64,000 bases of DNA from the NCBI RefSeq assembly GCF_003057745.1, contig NZ_QBJD02000001.1, positions 62,001-126,000 of the forward strand, in the 5' to 3' direction. Position numbers and translations under genes: made by a program. Source of the stretch: Enterobacter sp. RIT418. GTDB taxonomy: Bacteria > Pseudomonadota > Gammaproteobacteria > Enterobacterales > Enterobacteriaceae. This document shows, in pieces, positions 10,067 to 19,947 of this stretch. The notes below the pieces were generated by a model. It did no database searches and was not told the origin of the DNA. It saw nothing but the letters and a program-made list of their open reading frames with translations. Within the stretch, counting starts at the first letter, position 1; each line of letters opens with the position of its first letter.

Positions 10067-10239
10067 AGGGCGCTCCTGTTGAAAGGACGTGTGTCGTCAT
10101 AATGTGTCTATATTTTTCGCGGTTCACGTTTACTAACATATAGACATAAAACCTCGTTTTGCCCTCATGCGTCCGTATGGGATAGATGGTTGTACCGCGT
10201 GCTATGACGTACACTTTGAAAAAAGCCAGGAGGAAGAGC

Positions 10240-10653
10240 ATGAAAGAGAACGATATTGCCGGGATTCTGACGTCCACACGCACCATTGCGCTGGTCGGGG
10301 CAAGCGACAAACCCGATCGCCCAAGCTATCGGGTCATGAAGTATTTGCTCGATCAGGGCTATCACGTGATTCCCGTGTCGCCAAAGGTGGCGGGCAAAAC
10401 GCTGCTGGGCCAGCAGGGTTACGCCACGCTGGCTGACGTGCCGGAAAAAATTGATATGGTCGATGTATTCCGCAACTCGGAGGCCGCCTGGGGCGTGGCG
10501 CAGGAGGCGATCGCCATTGGCGCGAAAACGCTGTGGATGCAGCTTGGGGTGATTAACGAGCAGGCCGCGGTGCTGGCGCGCGACGCGGGGCTGACGGTCG
10601 TGATGGACCGCTGTCCGGCGATAGAAATCCCCCGGTTGGGGCTGGCAAAGTAA
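10240..10653 (+). CDS. yccU: YccU, CoA-binding domain protein
   Basis: A 137-residue CoA_binding (Rossmann) protein, the same length as E. coli YccU. The nucleotide-binding loop is [15 protein letters not shown], followed by the conserved [10 protein letters not shown] and [12 protein letters not shown]. The start at 10240 follows an AGGAGG-like site (CAGGAGGAAGAGC); upstream in-frame codons lack this. No biochemical role is established. Confidence 0.92.
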   Translation: MKENDIAGILTSTRTIALVGASDKPDRPSYRVMKYLLDQGYHVIPVSPKVAGKTLLGQQGYATLADVPEKIDMVDVFRNSEAAWGVAQEAIAIGAKTLWMQLGVINEQAAVLARDAGLTVVMDRCPAIEIPRLGLAK

Positions 10654-10685
10654 CAAAAAAAAGCCCGTTAATCGGGCTTTTTTTA
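10654..10685. terminator. Terminator between yccU and hspQ
   Basis: A stem AGCCCG-TTAAT-CGGGCT has an A-run on the left and a T-run on the right. It is placed between convergent yccU and hspQ and can act in both directions. Confidence 0.88.
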
Positions 10686-10690
10686 CACCG

Positions 10691-11008
10691 TTAGTTCCTC
10701 AGGCGGGGAGCCTGTAGCTGTTTACGGATCGTTTGTGCGAGTTCGTCCATGGTGGGTTGCTCCGGATGTTCTTCCTGCAGCTCACCGCTCAGCTGTGCTT
10801 CAGCAAGATAGGTGTGCACCGGCTGCCCGTCGTCGCCTTCCATGACCACGTGATACCAGGGCGCGGCGCGAAGCTCTGCGTCAACCGCCAGCTCGTCGGC
10901 TGACGGTTCATCGAGGGAATACTCCGGGTCGATATCCACGACCACACCCAAATACCCAAGCAAGGTGTGGCGGACCTGCTGGCCGATACCGAATTTGCTG
11001 GCAATCAT
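10691..11008 (-). CDS. hspQ: HspQ, ClpS-like specificity factor / hemimethylated DNA-binding protein
   Basis: A 105-residue protein almost identical in pattern to E. coli Hsp[35 protein letters not shown] and the end [12 protein letters not shown]. HspQ is a heat-shock protein with a YccV-like beta-barrel that modulates Lon substrate degradation and DnaA stability. The start at 11008 is chosen over an ATG two codons upstream by family length and by the GGGAGG site before it. Confidence 0.95.
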   Translation of the reverse strand: MIASKFGIGQQVRHTLLGYLGVVVDIDPEYSLDEPSADELAVDAELRAAPWYHVVMEGDDGQPVHTYLAEAQLSGELQEEHPEQPTMDELAQTIRKQLQAPRLRN

Positions 11009-11068
11009 AGTCACCTCCCGGGAAACATTGCTTACGCTCTATGTGCGGGCAATATTTCTCTTTTCAAG

Positions 11069-12259
11069 TTACATGACGCGACAGGCAAACCCTTTCAGAT
11101 ACAGCCCTTCCGGGTAGGTAGCGATCACAGGATGGTCTGCTGCCTGACGGAACTGCTCTATAAATTGTACATCACGACCCGCATCTATTGCGGCATCGGC
11201 GATGATTTTCTGAAATAAATCGGTGGTCATCAGCCCGGAGCAGGAGAAGGTCAGCAGCACGCCGCCCGGGTTCAGCAGCTGGATCGCCAGCATGTTGATG
11301 TCTTTGTAGCCGCGGCAGGCGCCCATCAGCTGGCTTTTGTTCTCGACGAACTTCGGCGGGTCCATCACGATGACGTCAAATTTTTCACCCTGGTCGCGAT
11401 ATTTGCGCAGCAGCTTGAACACGTCGTCGCGCACGAATTCGGCCTTGCTCAGGTCCAGCCTGTTCAGCTCGACGTTCTGTTTCGCCACGTCCAGCGCTTC
11501 CTGAGACGTATCAACGCTCACCACCTGCGCGCAGCCGCCCATCAGGGCAGAGACCGCAAAACCGCCGGTGTAGGAGAAGCAGTTCAGCACGCGCTTGTCG
11601 GCCACGTACTGGCGCGTCGCCAGACGGCTGTCGCGCTGATCGAGGTAATAGCCGGTTTTATGCCCGCCCTGAATATCCACCAGCAGCTTCATGCCGTGCT
11701 CTTCAATAGGCAGCAGGGCAGGCGGCAGTTCGCCGGTGACCGGGCCCTGCGTCAGCTCCAGCCCCTCCTTTTTACGTACCGCCACGTCGCTGCGGTCGTA
11801 AATGGCGCACTGCGGGAAAACGGACTGCAGGGCGCTAATCAGCGCGGCGCGCTGGTATTCGGCACCGGCGCTCAGCAGCTGCAGCACCAGGAAATCGCCA
11901 AAGCGGTCAATCGTCACGCCCGGCATGCCGTCTGATTCACCGGCAATCAGGCGATAGCTGTCCAGCCCGTCGCGCTTTGCCAGCCACTCGCGCCACTGCT
12001 GCGCCTGCTGCAGGCGGCGCACGAAGAAATCGATATCGATGGTTTCATCTTTATCGAACGTCCAGACGCGGGCGCGGATCTGGGACGCGGGCGAATAAGC
12101 GCCGCGGGCTAACCATTTCCCCTGATGGTCAACGATATCGATGGTTTCACCGAGGCTGGCTTTGCCTTCCATGCGGGCAACCGCGCCGGAGAAGACCCAG
12201 GGATGGCGGCGCAACAATGACTTCTCGCGCCCTTTGGCTAACACTAAACGTACGCTCAT
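11069..12259 (-). CDS. rlmI: RlmI, 23S rRNA m5C1962 methyltransferase
   Basis: A 396-residue enzyme matching RlmI (YccW). It has an N-terminal PUA domain (about 1-75), an EEHD-like central domain, and a Rossmann SAM-dependent methyltransferase domain with [20 protein letters not shown] (motif I) and [10 protein letters not shown] (motif IV). It methylates C1962 of 23S rRNA. Divergent from yccX. Confidence 0.96.
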   Translation of the reverse strand: MSVRLVLAKGREKSLLRRHPWVFSGAVARMEGKASLGETIDIVDHQGKWLARGAYSPASQIRARVWTFDKDETIDIDFFVRRLQQAQQWREWLAKRDGLDSYRLIAGESDGMPGVTIDRFGDFLVLQLLSAGAEYQRAALISALQSVFPQCAIYDRSDVAVRKKEGLELTQGPVTGELPPALLPIEEHGMKLLVDIQGGHKTGYYLDQRDSRLATRQYVADKRVLNCFSYTGGFAVSALMGGCAQVVSVDTSQEALDVAKQNVELNRLDLSKAEFVRDDVFKLLRKYRDQGEKFDVIVMDPPKFVENKSQLMGACRGYKDINMLAIQLLNPGGVLLTFSCSGLMTTDLFQKIIADAAIDAGRDVQFIEQFRQAADHPVIATYPEGLYLKGFACRVM

Positions 12260-12351
12260 AATTTGCTATTCTGTCGATTCAAGAAAATGGCCGCCATTTT
12301 CCCGAGTTCAGTGGGGAAATGCAACGCGCCTGACGGATAAGGAGAGAGATG

Positions 12352-12633
12352 ATGTCAAAAGTCTGCACAATGGCCTGGGTTCACGGCCTGGTTCAGGGCG
12401 TCGGGTTTCGCTACAGCACCCAGCGCGAAGCCGTTCAGCTTGGCCTCACGGGATACGCGCGCAACATGGACGACGGCAGCGTAGAGGTGCTGGCCTGCGG
12501 CGACGCGGAGCAGGTGGACAAGCTGATGGCGTGGCTAAAAGCGGGCGGGCCGCGCAGCGCGCGGGTTGATAAGGTCCTGACCGAACCGCACCAACCCGGC
12601 AGAGAATACGTGAACTTTGGTATTCGCTATTAA
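12352..12633 (+). CDS. yccX: Acylphosphatase
   Basis: A 93-residue acylphosphatase. The signature [16 protein letters not shown] carries the catalytic arginine, and [17 protein letters not shown] carries the catalytic asparagine. It hydrolyses acyl phosphates. Two adjacent ATG codons (12349 and 12352) follow GGAG; the second gives better spacing and family length. Its stop codon overlaps that of convergent tusE by three bases. Confidence 0.94.
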   Translation: MSKVCTMAWVHGLVQGVGFRYSTQREAVQLGLTGYARNMDDGSVEVLACGDAEQVDKLMAWLKAGGPRSARVDKVLTEPHQPGREYVNFGIRY

Positions 12634-12959
12634 ATGCACTTCACCGGCTTTGGCAGGCCGGCAATTTTGGTCGCCTGCTTGGCCGGGCCTTTCGGGAACA
12701 GGCGGTACAGGTAGCGGCTATTGCCTTTCTCTTCACCGAACGTATTCGCCATCGCCTTCACCAGCATACGGATTGCGGGCGAAGTGTTAAATTCGAGATA
12801 AAACGCGCGCACGAAGCGCACCACTTCCCAGTGTTCCGGGGTAAGGGCGATGGCCTCTTTTTCGGCAATCACCTCTGCCAGCGCTTCGCTCCACTGGCCG
12901 CTGTCTTTAAGATAGCCATCGTTATCGGTTTCGATCTCTTTACCTTCAAAGCTCAACAT
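12630..12959 (-). CDS. tusE: TusE sulfur relay protein
   Basis: A 109-residue DsrC-family protein, the same length as E. coli TusE. It takes sulfur from TusBCD and passes it to MnmA for 2-thiouridine in tRNA wobble positions. The invariant penultimate cysteine is present ([12 protein letters not shown]), as is [20 protein letters not shown]. The start [10 protein letters not shown] at 12959 matches the family. Confidence 0.96.
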   Translation of the reverse strand: MLSFEGKEIETDNDGYLKDSGQWSEALAEVIAEKEAIALTPEHWEVVRFVRAFYLEFNTSPAIRMLVKAMANTFGEEKGNSRYLYRLFPKGPAKQATKIAGLPKPVKCI

Positions 12960-13027
12960 AATCATTCACACGTTAGTCAAAAACCTGCGAAGTGTAGCAA
13001 AAGAGCCGCCGTGGAATAAACAGTCCC

Positions 13028-13579
13028 CTACAGCAGCAGCTGGAGCAGGTTGTTGGCATTGAGCTTTTTTAGCGCGTTGCACTTGTGGGTGGAAACTTGC
13101 TTCTCCGCCATATTGGTCAGGATCGCGATATGGCGCACGGGTATGCCGCCAATCAGCAGGTCAAGCACGTTGAACTCGGTTCCCGTCAGGCAGCTGTCCA
13201 GGCTGCGCGTGCGCCGGGGCTCTTTGGCCAGCACGTACGGCGCGTCCGCAACGGCAACTCTGTCGTCGATGATGTAAATCGTAAGCCTCTGAAAGCGCTT
13301 GCGCAGGTGTGTCGCCAGCGCCCAGCCCTTTTCATTGCATATCAAATAGAGCGAACCCTGCCAGCGCGCGGCTTCAAGCCGGAAAAGAATATTGATCAGC
13401 GACTGATGGGCGGCCGTAATGGAGAAACGACAGCGGATCGCCAGCGTGTTGCGCGCCAGCAGCGCAGGATGCCAGCGAATGCCCTGGCTCTCCACCAGGG
13501 CCTGTGGGTGACGGCGCAGCAGGGAAAAGCGCAGGCCTTCGGCATAAAATCGGTTGTTATCAAGAATGGCGTAGCTCAC
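13028..13579 (-). CDS. LuxR/FixJ-type HTH regulator at the end of the fimbrial operon
   Basis: A 183-residue protein with a LuxR-type helix-turn-helix at about residues 130-182: LTGTEFNVLDLLIGG, IAILTNMAEKQVSTHK. The first 120 residues (MSYAILDNNRFYAEGL...) look like a degenerate receiver-type fold without a clear phospho-acceptor aspartate; that is my reading of the sequence. Only 10 bp separate it from the tip adhesin stop, so it is probably the last gene of the fimbrial operon and may give feedback control. It plays a position-equivalent role to EcpR-type regulators of other fimbriae, but I cannot name an orthologue. Confidence 0.82.
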   Translation of the reverse strand: MSYAILDNNRFYAEGLRFSLLRRHPQALVESQGIRWHPALLARNTLAIRCRFSITAAHQSLINILFRLEAARWQGSLYLICNEKGWALATHLRKRFQRLTIYIIDDRVAVADAPYVLAKEPRRTRSLDSCLTGTEFNVLDLLIGGIPVRHIAILTNMAEKQVSTHKCNALKKLNANNLLQLLL

Positions 13580-13589
13580 GGTTCCCTCG

Positions 13590-14747
13590 TCATAGCGTGC
13601 TGGGGGTGTAGATCACGCGCAGCGTGCCGGTGTAGTCTCCGGCGTTTTTGCTGCTGGCGGCAAAGGCCGGCGTCGTCAGCGTGATGGGCGCCGGAATGCA
13701 CAGCACGGTTTCGCGGCCACCGGGCAGGATGACCTGACGCAGATAATCAGGGTTATTGGTGCCTTGCCAGACGATCGCTTTGCCGTTCGTAACGCTCTCC
13801 TTCGCGCCGGTTATCGGGTTAGTCACCGACACGCGGTAGTCGAGGCGATCCCGCTCCTGTGTTGGGCTTCCTCCGCGGCGGCGAATGGAAAACGCGCCGT
13901 CCGCGCGTCCGGCCGCGGCCGCGCCGTCGTCCTCGAAGCGGATAAACGCGCGCGGGCTGGTGGCGTTATTGCCGTCGTACAGGCACATGTCGAGCGTGTT
14001 TTCGCCCTGAATCTCGCTGCCGCCGGGGCGGCCCGGGAAGTTGGTCAGGTTCAGGTTGACGATCGGCGTCGAGTGGGGAAACGCGGGCAGATAGATCTGC
14101 TGATTGCCTGAATCCACCACCTCGATGCGAATCGAGGCCTGCCAGCTGGCGATGGTCATATAGCCCGGGCAGCCCACGTTAAGATCACCGAAGTTTCCCC
14201 CGCAGGTGGCGCTTCCCCACTCGCGCAGGTTTTGCTTCAGCGTGGCGGTCCAGATGCCGGCCTGGTTAAGCTTGTTCAACTCGCTTTTCACGATGTAGTA
14301 ATCAAAATAGGGTTCGCTGTTCCACGCCGCAATATCCTCCGAGCCGCCGGTCACGTAGCTGGCGAAGACGAAGGTTCTGCCGTTGATGAACATATGCTTT
14401 TCGCCATAGACCTTAACGTCCACCGTTTTTTTGGACACCGCGTGGGTGAAGCGCAGATTGATGGCATAGGGTGAGGCCGGGTTGGCCGTAAACCATACCG
14501 GCGCCGTCATGCAGGCCCCGAAGGTCGGGTCGGTGCGCGACGGGCAGGTGAGGGTATTTCGCCCCCACTTCTGCGGATTGCTGGCGATAAAGCCGCCCGA
14601 CTCGTGCAGCCAGATGTCCAGGCGTGCGGGGGAGGCCAGGCGATCGAAGCTTACCCCGACGCTGGTGTTTCTGCCCCCCGCGCTGGCCGCCAGCGCCTGG
14701 CCGGCTCCTGCGCTTAACAGCAGTAAAACAAAGAGAAATTTTTTCAC
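13590..14747 (-). CDS. CFA/I-type (CfaE/CooD-like) fimbrial tip adhesin
   Basis: A 385-residue secreted protein with an N-terminal signal (MKKFLFVLLLLSAGAGQALA). Its length, cysteine content and position after the usher match the CfaE/CooD minor subunit of class 5 fimbriae. This subunit sits at the tip, binds receptors and starts pilus assembly. The mature protein has a variable N-terminal half (likely adhesin domain, about 22-210) and a C-terminal pilin-like domain ending NAGDYTGTLRVIYTPSTL, where GDYTGTL is the expected donor-strand-accepting beta strand. It follows the usher by 15 bp. Confidence 0.85.
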   Translation of the reverse strand: MKKFLFVLLLLSAGAGQALAASAGGRNTSVGVSFDRLASPARLDIWLHESGGFIASNPQKWGRNTLTCPSRTDPTFGACMTAPVWFTANPASPYAINLRFTHAVSKKTVDVKVYGEKHMFINGRTFVFASYVTGGSEDIAAWNSEPYFDYYIVKSELNKLNQAGIWTATLKQNLREWGSATCGGNFGDLNVGCPGYMTIASWQASIRIEVVDSGNQQIYLPAFPHSTPIVNLNLTNFPGRPGGSEIQGENTLDMCLYDGNNATSPRAFIRFEDDGAAAAGRADGAFSIRRRGGSPTQERDRLDYRVSVTNPITGAKESVTNGKAIVWQGTNNPDYLRQVILPGGRETVLCIPAPITLTTPAFAASSKNAGDYTGTLRVIYTPSTL

Positions 14748-14762
14748 ATCATGTTCCTGTCG

Positions 14763-17465
14763 TTATTTTTTAGCGTTCATCGCGGTTGGGCTGGCCAGCG
14801 GCGCGCGTCCGGCAAGCATCAGCTGCGCCTGCTGCTGCACCGTGTCCGGCAGCGCCGAGAACGTCAGCTCCTGGCAGGTCACCGCCCCCACGTAGCGCAC
14901 CACGTCGCGCATGCTTTTTACCTGCAGCGCGCATTCGTAGAACTGCTGCTGTTTGACCAGGTAGAGGGCGTGGAGCAGGGCGTCGCTTTGCGCGCTAAAG
15001 CCGCCGTTGCCGAGATCGCTCCAGCCGTTAACGTTGAGCGGCACGCCACCGACGAACGGGGTGTGCTGGCCGTCGGTCAGCTGGCCGAGCCAGGTGTAGC
15101 GGGTCGTGGTTTGCACGTCGCGGCGCAGCATTTTTCCCGGCACCATAAAGACGGTCCGGCTGCCCGACCCCTGGGTGATCTCGCTGCCGGCTCCACGGGA
15201 AACGTCCAGCGATTCGTTCACCGTCAGGGTCGTCTGCTGGTAGCCCGGCAGGGCGAAAAGCGCCCGCGCGTTGGCCGGGACGTCCGCGCTTCCGCCGTTG
15301 TCCAGCGACACGGCAACGCGCGAATCCGGCGTCTCTTCCGGCGTGAGAACGTCCACCGCAATCGCGGAAGCAGGTCGGCCGTCGCTCCAGCGGCCAAACC
15401 ACAGGCCGGAGCGCGAGAGGGCAAGCGTGGAGCTGTAGCTGCCGCTGCTGCTCAGCGTGTGCTTGCTGTCCTGACGATCCCAGGCGTCGCTGACCGTCAG
15501 GCTGGCGTTGCCGTATCGGCCCCCCTGGCGCGTATAGGCTGACGCGTTAACCGAGTCGCTGTTGATGCCCGAGGCGTTAAGGCCGTATTCGTTCTCGCCG
15601 CGCGCATCGGTATACCAGTTGTGCGACGCGCTGTAGCTCATCTGGTCCTTTTGACGCTGCTGGTGCTGCCAGGTCGCGCCCAGCGAGGTATAGCTTGACG
15701 CATCGCCCTGGCGGCTGTGCGCCATCGAGACGCTTACGCTGAGATAGGCCCCCTTGTCGCGGCCGTCGCGCGAGTGGTCGTTACGCATAAACAGGCTGAC
15801 GCTGCTGTTGACGTTCAGCCCGCGGGTGCTAAAGCTGTTGCTCAACCCACCCTGCCACGCCTGCGAGCGCGAGCGGGTCATATAGACGTTGTCCCAGGGG
15901 AGCCCCTGGTCGTGGCGGTCATCGCCATCCGGAAGCTCGCGGCGGGAGACGTAGCGCCCTTCGTTGCGGTTGTCCGAGTAGCCCAGGCTTGCATACCAGC
16001 TGCCGACGGGGACGGAAAACATCACCGACAGCGAGCGGTAGCAGCCGTTGATGGCGTCAAAGCCGGTGCTGAGCGAGTCGCAGCTATCCGCGGACAGCGC
16101 GTTGCGGTAAACGCTCAGCGAAAAGCCGTCGCTGTAGCTCACCTGCTGGATGTTGCCGCGCTCGCCTTTGCTGCCGTACAGGTAGCTGAAGCGGGTGCTC
16201 AGGACGCCGTCAACAGGGCCCGCGTTGAACCCGCGGCTCCAGTCGAGCGCATTTTCCACAAACTGATGGTGTTTCGTGGTCGTCCCGCCGCTGGTCAGCG
16301 CCAGCGTCGGGGTTATGGGCAGGCGAACACCCGCCTGCGCCACGGCGGAGCGGGACGCACTGGGATCGTCGTTATCCGTTTCGCCCGCCTGCATAAACCA
16401 CTCCACGCGGTCAAACGGAGTGATGCCGGTGCGGGTAAACGGTATCTGCTCGGTGCGCGTTAGGCGGTTGTTTTCATAGATGGAGAGCGTGACCGTGTAG
16501 CTGCCGTCCGGGAAGGCGCGGGTGTCCAGCGTTTGCGCCCCGGCGTTCAGGTAGAAGCTGGCCAGCAGCTGGCTGCCGCGCCGCGCGTCAATGCGCGCAT
16601 CGTGGGAAAGCAGCACGGTAATCGGCGTGCCCTTTGACTGCTGGACCGGATTGATCCACGCGCGGGTCGAGCCCGCGCGCAGGCCGCGAATTTTGCCCAG
16701 CGGAAGCTGGCTAAGGTTGATGTTGCCGCCCGCGTTGCTGAACAGATCGCGGGTATCCATTTCGCCCGCCTGAAGGTAGTACTGGCGCAGAATATCCTGG
16801 CGAAACCACGCGTTGTTGATCGTGACATCCTGCTGCTGCCGGTGCCGCGAGCGCTGTCCCTGCCAGGTCCAGTCCAGGTTGAGATAGCCGTCCTGCGTAA
16901 CGGCCAGCGCGCCGTTGCCCTGCACGGTGGCCGACTGGTAATCCTCGTCGGCGACGAAGTTGATGTTCTGCTGGTGGATCAGGGCGTTTTCCGCGTCGCT
17001 CGTCGGCTGATACCACTGGCTCTCCTCGGAGGGCTTAGGCAAGAAGGCTTTATCAAAAAACAGGTTAATGCGCGCGTTGTTTTCATCGTAAATAATCGCC
17101 GCGCTGCGGGTGTCGATGTAGTCACATCCGCTGGCGGAGCCGTTGCTGCTGCACGCCAGGTTTCCGTTACGCGCGAGCGGCGCGGACAAGGTCGCGCTGA
17201 GGGAGGCGATCAGTTTCGGATCGTCATTAAACCGGCGCTTAACGGCGGCGATCAGCGCGTCGGGCGCGACAAACGTGACCGTTTCAAGATTGATATCGGT
17301 TTCAAACAGGCCGAGCGAATCGCCGTAGAGGCTGACTTCGGTCCACAGGCGCTGCGTTTTCGCCAGATCTTCAAAGCCCAAAGGAACAGCCATATCGGCA
17401 TGAACGAGTGGAGCGGAAGCGGGTAACAAAACGGCAAAGAGGAGAGTATTTCTGTGAAAAGCCAT
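14763..17465 (-). CDS. CFA/I-type outer membrane usher (CfaC/CooC-like)
   Basis: A 900-residue outer membrane usher with a signal peptide (MAFHRNTLLFAVLLPASAPLVHA). It has an N-terminal domain, a long beta-rich translocation pore, a plug-like insertion and a C-terminal region with cysteines. The Arg-Gly-Leu-rich stretch LGKIRGLRAGSTRAW and repeated aromatic strands are consistent with the CS1/CFA/I (TcfC/CfaC) usher family rather than the FimD family. It secretes and polymerises the pilin and adhesin. Gaps to both neighbours are small (15 bp and 74 bp). Confidence 0.88.
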   Translation of the reverse strand: MAFHRNTLLFAVLLPASAPLVHADMAVPLGFEDLAKTQRLWTEVSLYGDSLGLFETDINLETVTFVAPDALIAAVKRRFNDDPKLIASLSATLSAPLARNGNLACSSNGSASGCDYIDTRSAAIIYDENNARINLFFDKAFLPKPSEESQWYQPTSDAENALIHQQNINFVADEDYQSATVQGNGALAVTQDGYLNLDWTWQGQRSRHRQQQDVTINNAWFRQDILRQYYLQAGEMDTRDLFSNAGGNINLSQLPLGKIRGLRAGSTRAWINPVQQSKGTPITVLLSHDARIDARRGSQLLASFYLNAGAQTLDTRAFPDGSYTVTLSIYENNRLTRTEQIPFTRTGITPFDRVEWFMQAGETDNDDPSASRSAVAQAGVRLPITPTLALTSGGTTTKHHQFVENALDWSRGFNAGPVDGVLSTRFSYLYGSKGERGNIQQVSYSDGFSLSVYRNALSADSCDSLSTGFDAINGCYRSLSVMFSVPVGSWYASLGYSDNRNEGRYVSRRELPDGDDRHDQGLPWDNVYMTRSRSQAWQGGLSNSFSTRGLNVNSSVSLFMRNDHSRDGRDKGAYLSVSVSMAHSRQGDASSYTSLGATWQHQQRQKDQMSYSASHNWYTDARGENEYGLNASGINSDSVNASAYTRQGGRYGNASLTVSDAWDRQDSKHTLSSSGSYSSTLALSRSGLWFGRWSDGRPASAIAVDVLTPEETPDSRVAVSLDNGGSADVPANARALFALPGYQQTTLTVNESLDVSRGAGSEITQGSGSRTVFMVPGKMLRRDVQTTTRYTWLGQLTDGQHTPFVGGVPLNVNGWSDLGNGGFSAQSDALLHALYLVKQQQFYECALQVKSMRDVVRYVGAVTCQELTFSALPDTVQQQAQLMLAGRAPLASPTAMNAKK

Positions 17466-17539
17466 GAACGAGCCTCGACGTCATCCTGACATCAGAGGGT
17501 GGGCACCCTCTGATGTATTTCCTTTTACGAGCTGTGGGG

Positions 17540-18046
17540 TTACGCACCGCCTTCCGCAGTGGTCGCCTGGGTCAGCATCAGGCTTACGACGCCGCTGTAC
17601 TGGCCGGTTTTGACGATGCCTTTCGTGGTCTGAGAAATGGTCAGCGGCAGCACGGCAGAACCGTTTTCAATGCTGCCCGGGAACAGCTCGGTGCCGGTAA
17701 ATTCAGCGTCGGTGGTGTTCAGGGTTTTGTCGCCCAGCTTTACGGTCATCGGGATCGTTTCATCCCCATCGGCGTTGGTCAGTTTTGCCGCGCTGACAAG
17801 GCGCACCTTGACGTTGCTGGTCGCGGAGTTAGACCACACCTTGGTGTTAAGGCGATAGCTCTCCAGGCCGCGGCCCGGCAGGTACTGCATATCAATGCTG
17901 GCCGGCAGCGGGGTGTTGTCCGCCTGCGTCATGTCGAGCTGTGAATCGACGCTGGCATTTACCGTGATGTCTTTCTGGATAGCCATCGCGCTGAACGCCG
18001 TGGACATCGCGGCAACGATCATCAGAGGTTTAATATACTTTTTCAT
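17540..18046 (-). CDS. CFA/I-type major pilin (CfaB/CooA-like)
   Basis: A 168-residue pilin with signal MKKYIKPLMIVAAMSTAFSA(MA). The mature N terminus IQKDITVNASVDSQLDMTQ aligns with VEKNITVTASVDPVIDLLQ of CFA/I, and the end contains GQYSGVVSLMLTQAT, like GNYSGVVSLVMT of CFA/I. These are the donor strand and C-terminal strand hallmarks of class 5 (alpha) fimbriae. The start at 18046 is preceded by GGAGATATCA. It has no cysteines, as expected. Confidence 0.92.
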   Translation of the reverse strand: MKKYIKPLMIVAAMSTAFSAMAIQKDITVNASVDSQLDMTQADNTPLPASIDMQYLPGRGLESYRLNTKVWSNSATSNVKVRLVSAAKLTNADGDETIPMTVKLGDKTLNTTDAEFTGTELFPGSIENGSAVLPLTISQTTKGIVKTGQYSGVVSLMLTQATTAEGGA

Positions 18047-18122
18047 TGATATCTCCATATTTACAGACGAGCTCCATTAGCCCTTTTAAACAAACCACGA
18101 GGGGTTCTACAGTGACGTCGCG

Positions 18123-18848
18123 TTATTGCACGACGGGTAAATCTGCTTCCTCAGCCGTTTTATTTATCCAGTTGAAGTAGCGGAATTTGTATTTCTGGCC
18201 CTTGACCTTCGCGAGCGTTTTTAATTGACGCTCCGTATCGGGGTAAATCGTCGCGTCCTCCTTAATCCACCTGCAATTATCCGCCGCGTCGCACACGCCT
18301 ATCTCCTTAAGCGGCACGCGCACGGTGCCGTCATTTTTCAGCGTTCCCCGCGCGGGGTTGATGCCCAGCGAGACCACCACCTTTTCCGGCGCGAGGTGTA
18401 CCAGCGCGCCCCAGATGACGTTTACGCCGAGTTTGGCGCTGGCCGCAGGGCCGCCCGAGGGCGAGGGGATAATGCTTTCCGGCTGTTTGACGCCTTCAAA
18501 ATAGACGCGCCACGTGCTCTCTTTCGCAGGCGCGGTCAGCGACACCAGGCGAACAACCCGTAACGCGCCTGCGGCAAGGGCAAATTTCTCCGGCGTGACG
18601 ACAATGCCTCCTTCTTTCCATGCGGCCACGTCGATCTCTTTCTCCTGCGGCGTACCCGGATTAAGAATTTTCTTTTGCCTCACCCGAATGAACTGAATAT
18701 CATCACTTTTAGATGCCACTTTTATCTGCGCTGCACCGGAACTTTCCACATTCAGTTCCATGGGATAAACGCTCATATTGGCCATTGTCATTTCGGAGAA
18801 AAATGACAATGAAATTGCGGCTGCGTAAAACGTGTTGGTCATATTCAT
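18123..18848 (-). CDS. CFA/I-type periplasmic fimbrial chaperone (CfaA/CooB-like)
   Basis: A 241-residue periplasmic chaperone of the alpha-fimbrial type, first gene of the operon. After a signal ending TMA, the mature protein shows an Ig-like N-terminal domain (MSVYPMELNVESSGAAQIKV) with the conserved basic patch (FIRVRQKKI) and RVVRLVSLTAP, then YFEGVKQPE. The start is uncertain: ATGs lie at 18848 and 18842, and a TTG at 18866 would lengthen it by six residues. No strong ribosome-binding site marks one of them. Confidence 0.86.
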   Translation of the reverse strand: MNMTNTFYAAAISLSFFSEMTMANMSVYPMELNVESSGAAQIKVASKSDDIQFIRVRQKKILNPGTPQEKEIDVAAWKEGGIVVTPEKFALAAGALRVVRLVSLTAPAKESTWRVYFEGVKQPESIIPSPSGGPAASAKLGVNVIWGALVHLAPEKVVVSLGINPARGTLKNDGTVRVPLKEIGVCDAADNCRWIKEDATIYPDTERQLKTLAKVKGQKYKFRYFNWINKTAEEADLPVVQ

Positions 18849-19179
18849 TAATTTGTTCTGCTTCAAGATTGCCTGCCTGCTTTTGGTTCATTCACGGCGG
18901 TTGTCCACCCGTGTCCGTCCGCTGTCATCGTGCTTCAGGGCAGGGAAACTTTAACCAGAACAGCATGTTGTGAATGCTTGTATCGCTTAACTTGCTATGT
19001 ATAGGTTTTTATTCTGCTTTGTCTGGTTTATAGTTGTTTGGTTAAAATAAAATGCCGTGACGGAGAGCGTTCAGGAAGAACCTTCTGATGCGAAAACAGG
19101 CGAGTCAATGCGCTATTTTCGCCGCCTGCCGTTCTTTATGAATACAGCGCAGGTGCACGGCATAACCTGAGAATAAAAT
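18849..19179. other. Divergent intergenic region between the fimbrial operon and its presumed regulator
   Basis: About 330 bp, more AT-rich than the flanking genes in its centre (roughly 18990-19050: TGTATAGG, TTATTCTGC, TTTATAGTTG). It must hold promoters for both the chaperone gene (minus) and the winged-helix regulator (plus). I see -10-like TATAGT and TATAGG hexamers but no operator I can name. Confidence 0.5.
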
Positions 19180-19947
19180 ATGTTTTTTATATGCAATAAT
19201 TCGCTGTTATTTGATCCTGAAGCACACGTAATTAGTCCTGTGAGTCAACCTGAATCGGCAATTACCCTTTCGGCTCCCGCCGTGCGTCTTTTACAGGAAT
19301 TTATTCGTAATAAGGGCAAAGACCTCAGCCGGGAGGAATTAATTACCCGCGTCTGGGAGGCGTTTGGCTTCACGCCGTCGGGGAATAATCTGAACAAAGC
19401 CGTGAGTGAATTACGCAAAGGCTTTCAGTCGCTCGGCGAGCACAACGACGTTATCGTGACCGTGCCGCGCTACGGATTCCGCTTTGAGGCGGACGTCAGC
19501 TGCCAGCCAAAAAAGCGCTTTTTGCCTGCCGACCCCGTTCCTGAGCCGAACGCCAGCGTGAAGAAACCGCCGATCGGGCGCTGGCCTGTCTGGGGGAAGA
19601 AGCGCGCGGCGCTGGCGGTAATCGCCGCGGTGGCGATGGGGCTTGTTATATACGCCTTCAGCCCCCGGGCGTTGACCGTACCCGCGATGCTCAAGCCGGT
19701 GAAGGAGAAAATTGGCCAGTGCAGCATCTGGCTTATCAACGATCACGGTCGACCGCTGGTGCTGTCAAAAATGGAACCGCTGCTGGAGGCGAACAACGTT
19801 GCGTGCCATCGCGAGGCGTACAACATCTACTATTTCAGCGCGCGCTTCACGATTGCCGCCGCGGACGAAGTGTTCATCGGCGCCTGTCCGGTAAGCCCAA
19901 TCAGCTTTTGTAAAACCATTCGTTATAAGAGCGGGGCGGAGCAATGA
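19180..19947 (+). CDS. Membrane-anchored winged-helix regulator (MarT/CadC/PsaE type)
   Basis: A 255-residue protein. Residues about 10-105 form an OmpR-type winged helix (LLQEFIRNKGKDLSREELI, NNLNKAVSELRK, VIVTVPRYGFRFEA). A proline-rich linker follows, then one membrane segment at about 143-163 (AALAVIAAVAMGLVIYAF) and a periplasmic tail of about 90 residues with four cysteines. This layout is that of CadC, ToxR, MarT and PsaE, which sense the periplasm and act on DNA directly. The next gene overlaps it by 4 bp. It is divergent from the fimbrial operon, which is its probable target by position. Confidence 0.86.
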   Translation: MFFICNNSLLFDPEAHVISPVSQPESAITLSAPAVRLLQEFIRNKGKDLSREELITRVWEAFGFTPSGNNLNKAVSELRKGFQSLGEHNDVIVTVPRYGFRFEADVSCQPKKRFLPADPVPEPNASVKKPPIGRWPVWGKKRAALAVIAAVAMGLVIYAFSPRALTVPAMLKPVKEKIGQCSIWLINDHGRPLVLSKMEPLLEANNVACHREAYNIYYFSARFTIAAADEVFIGACPVSPISFCKTIRYKSGAEQ

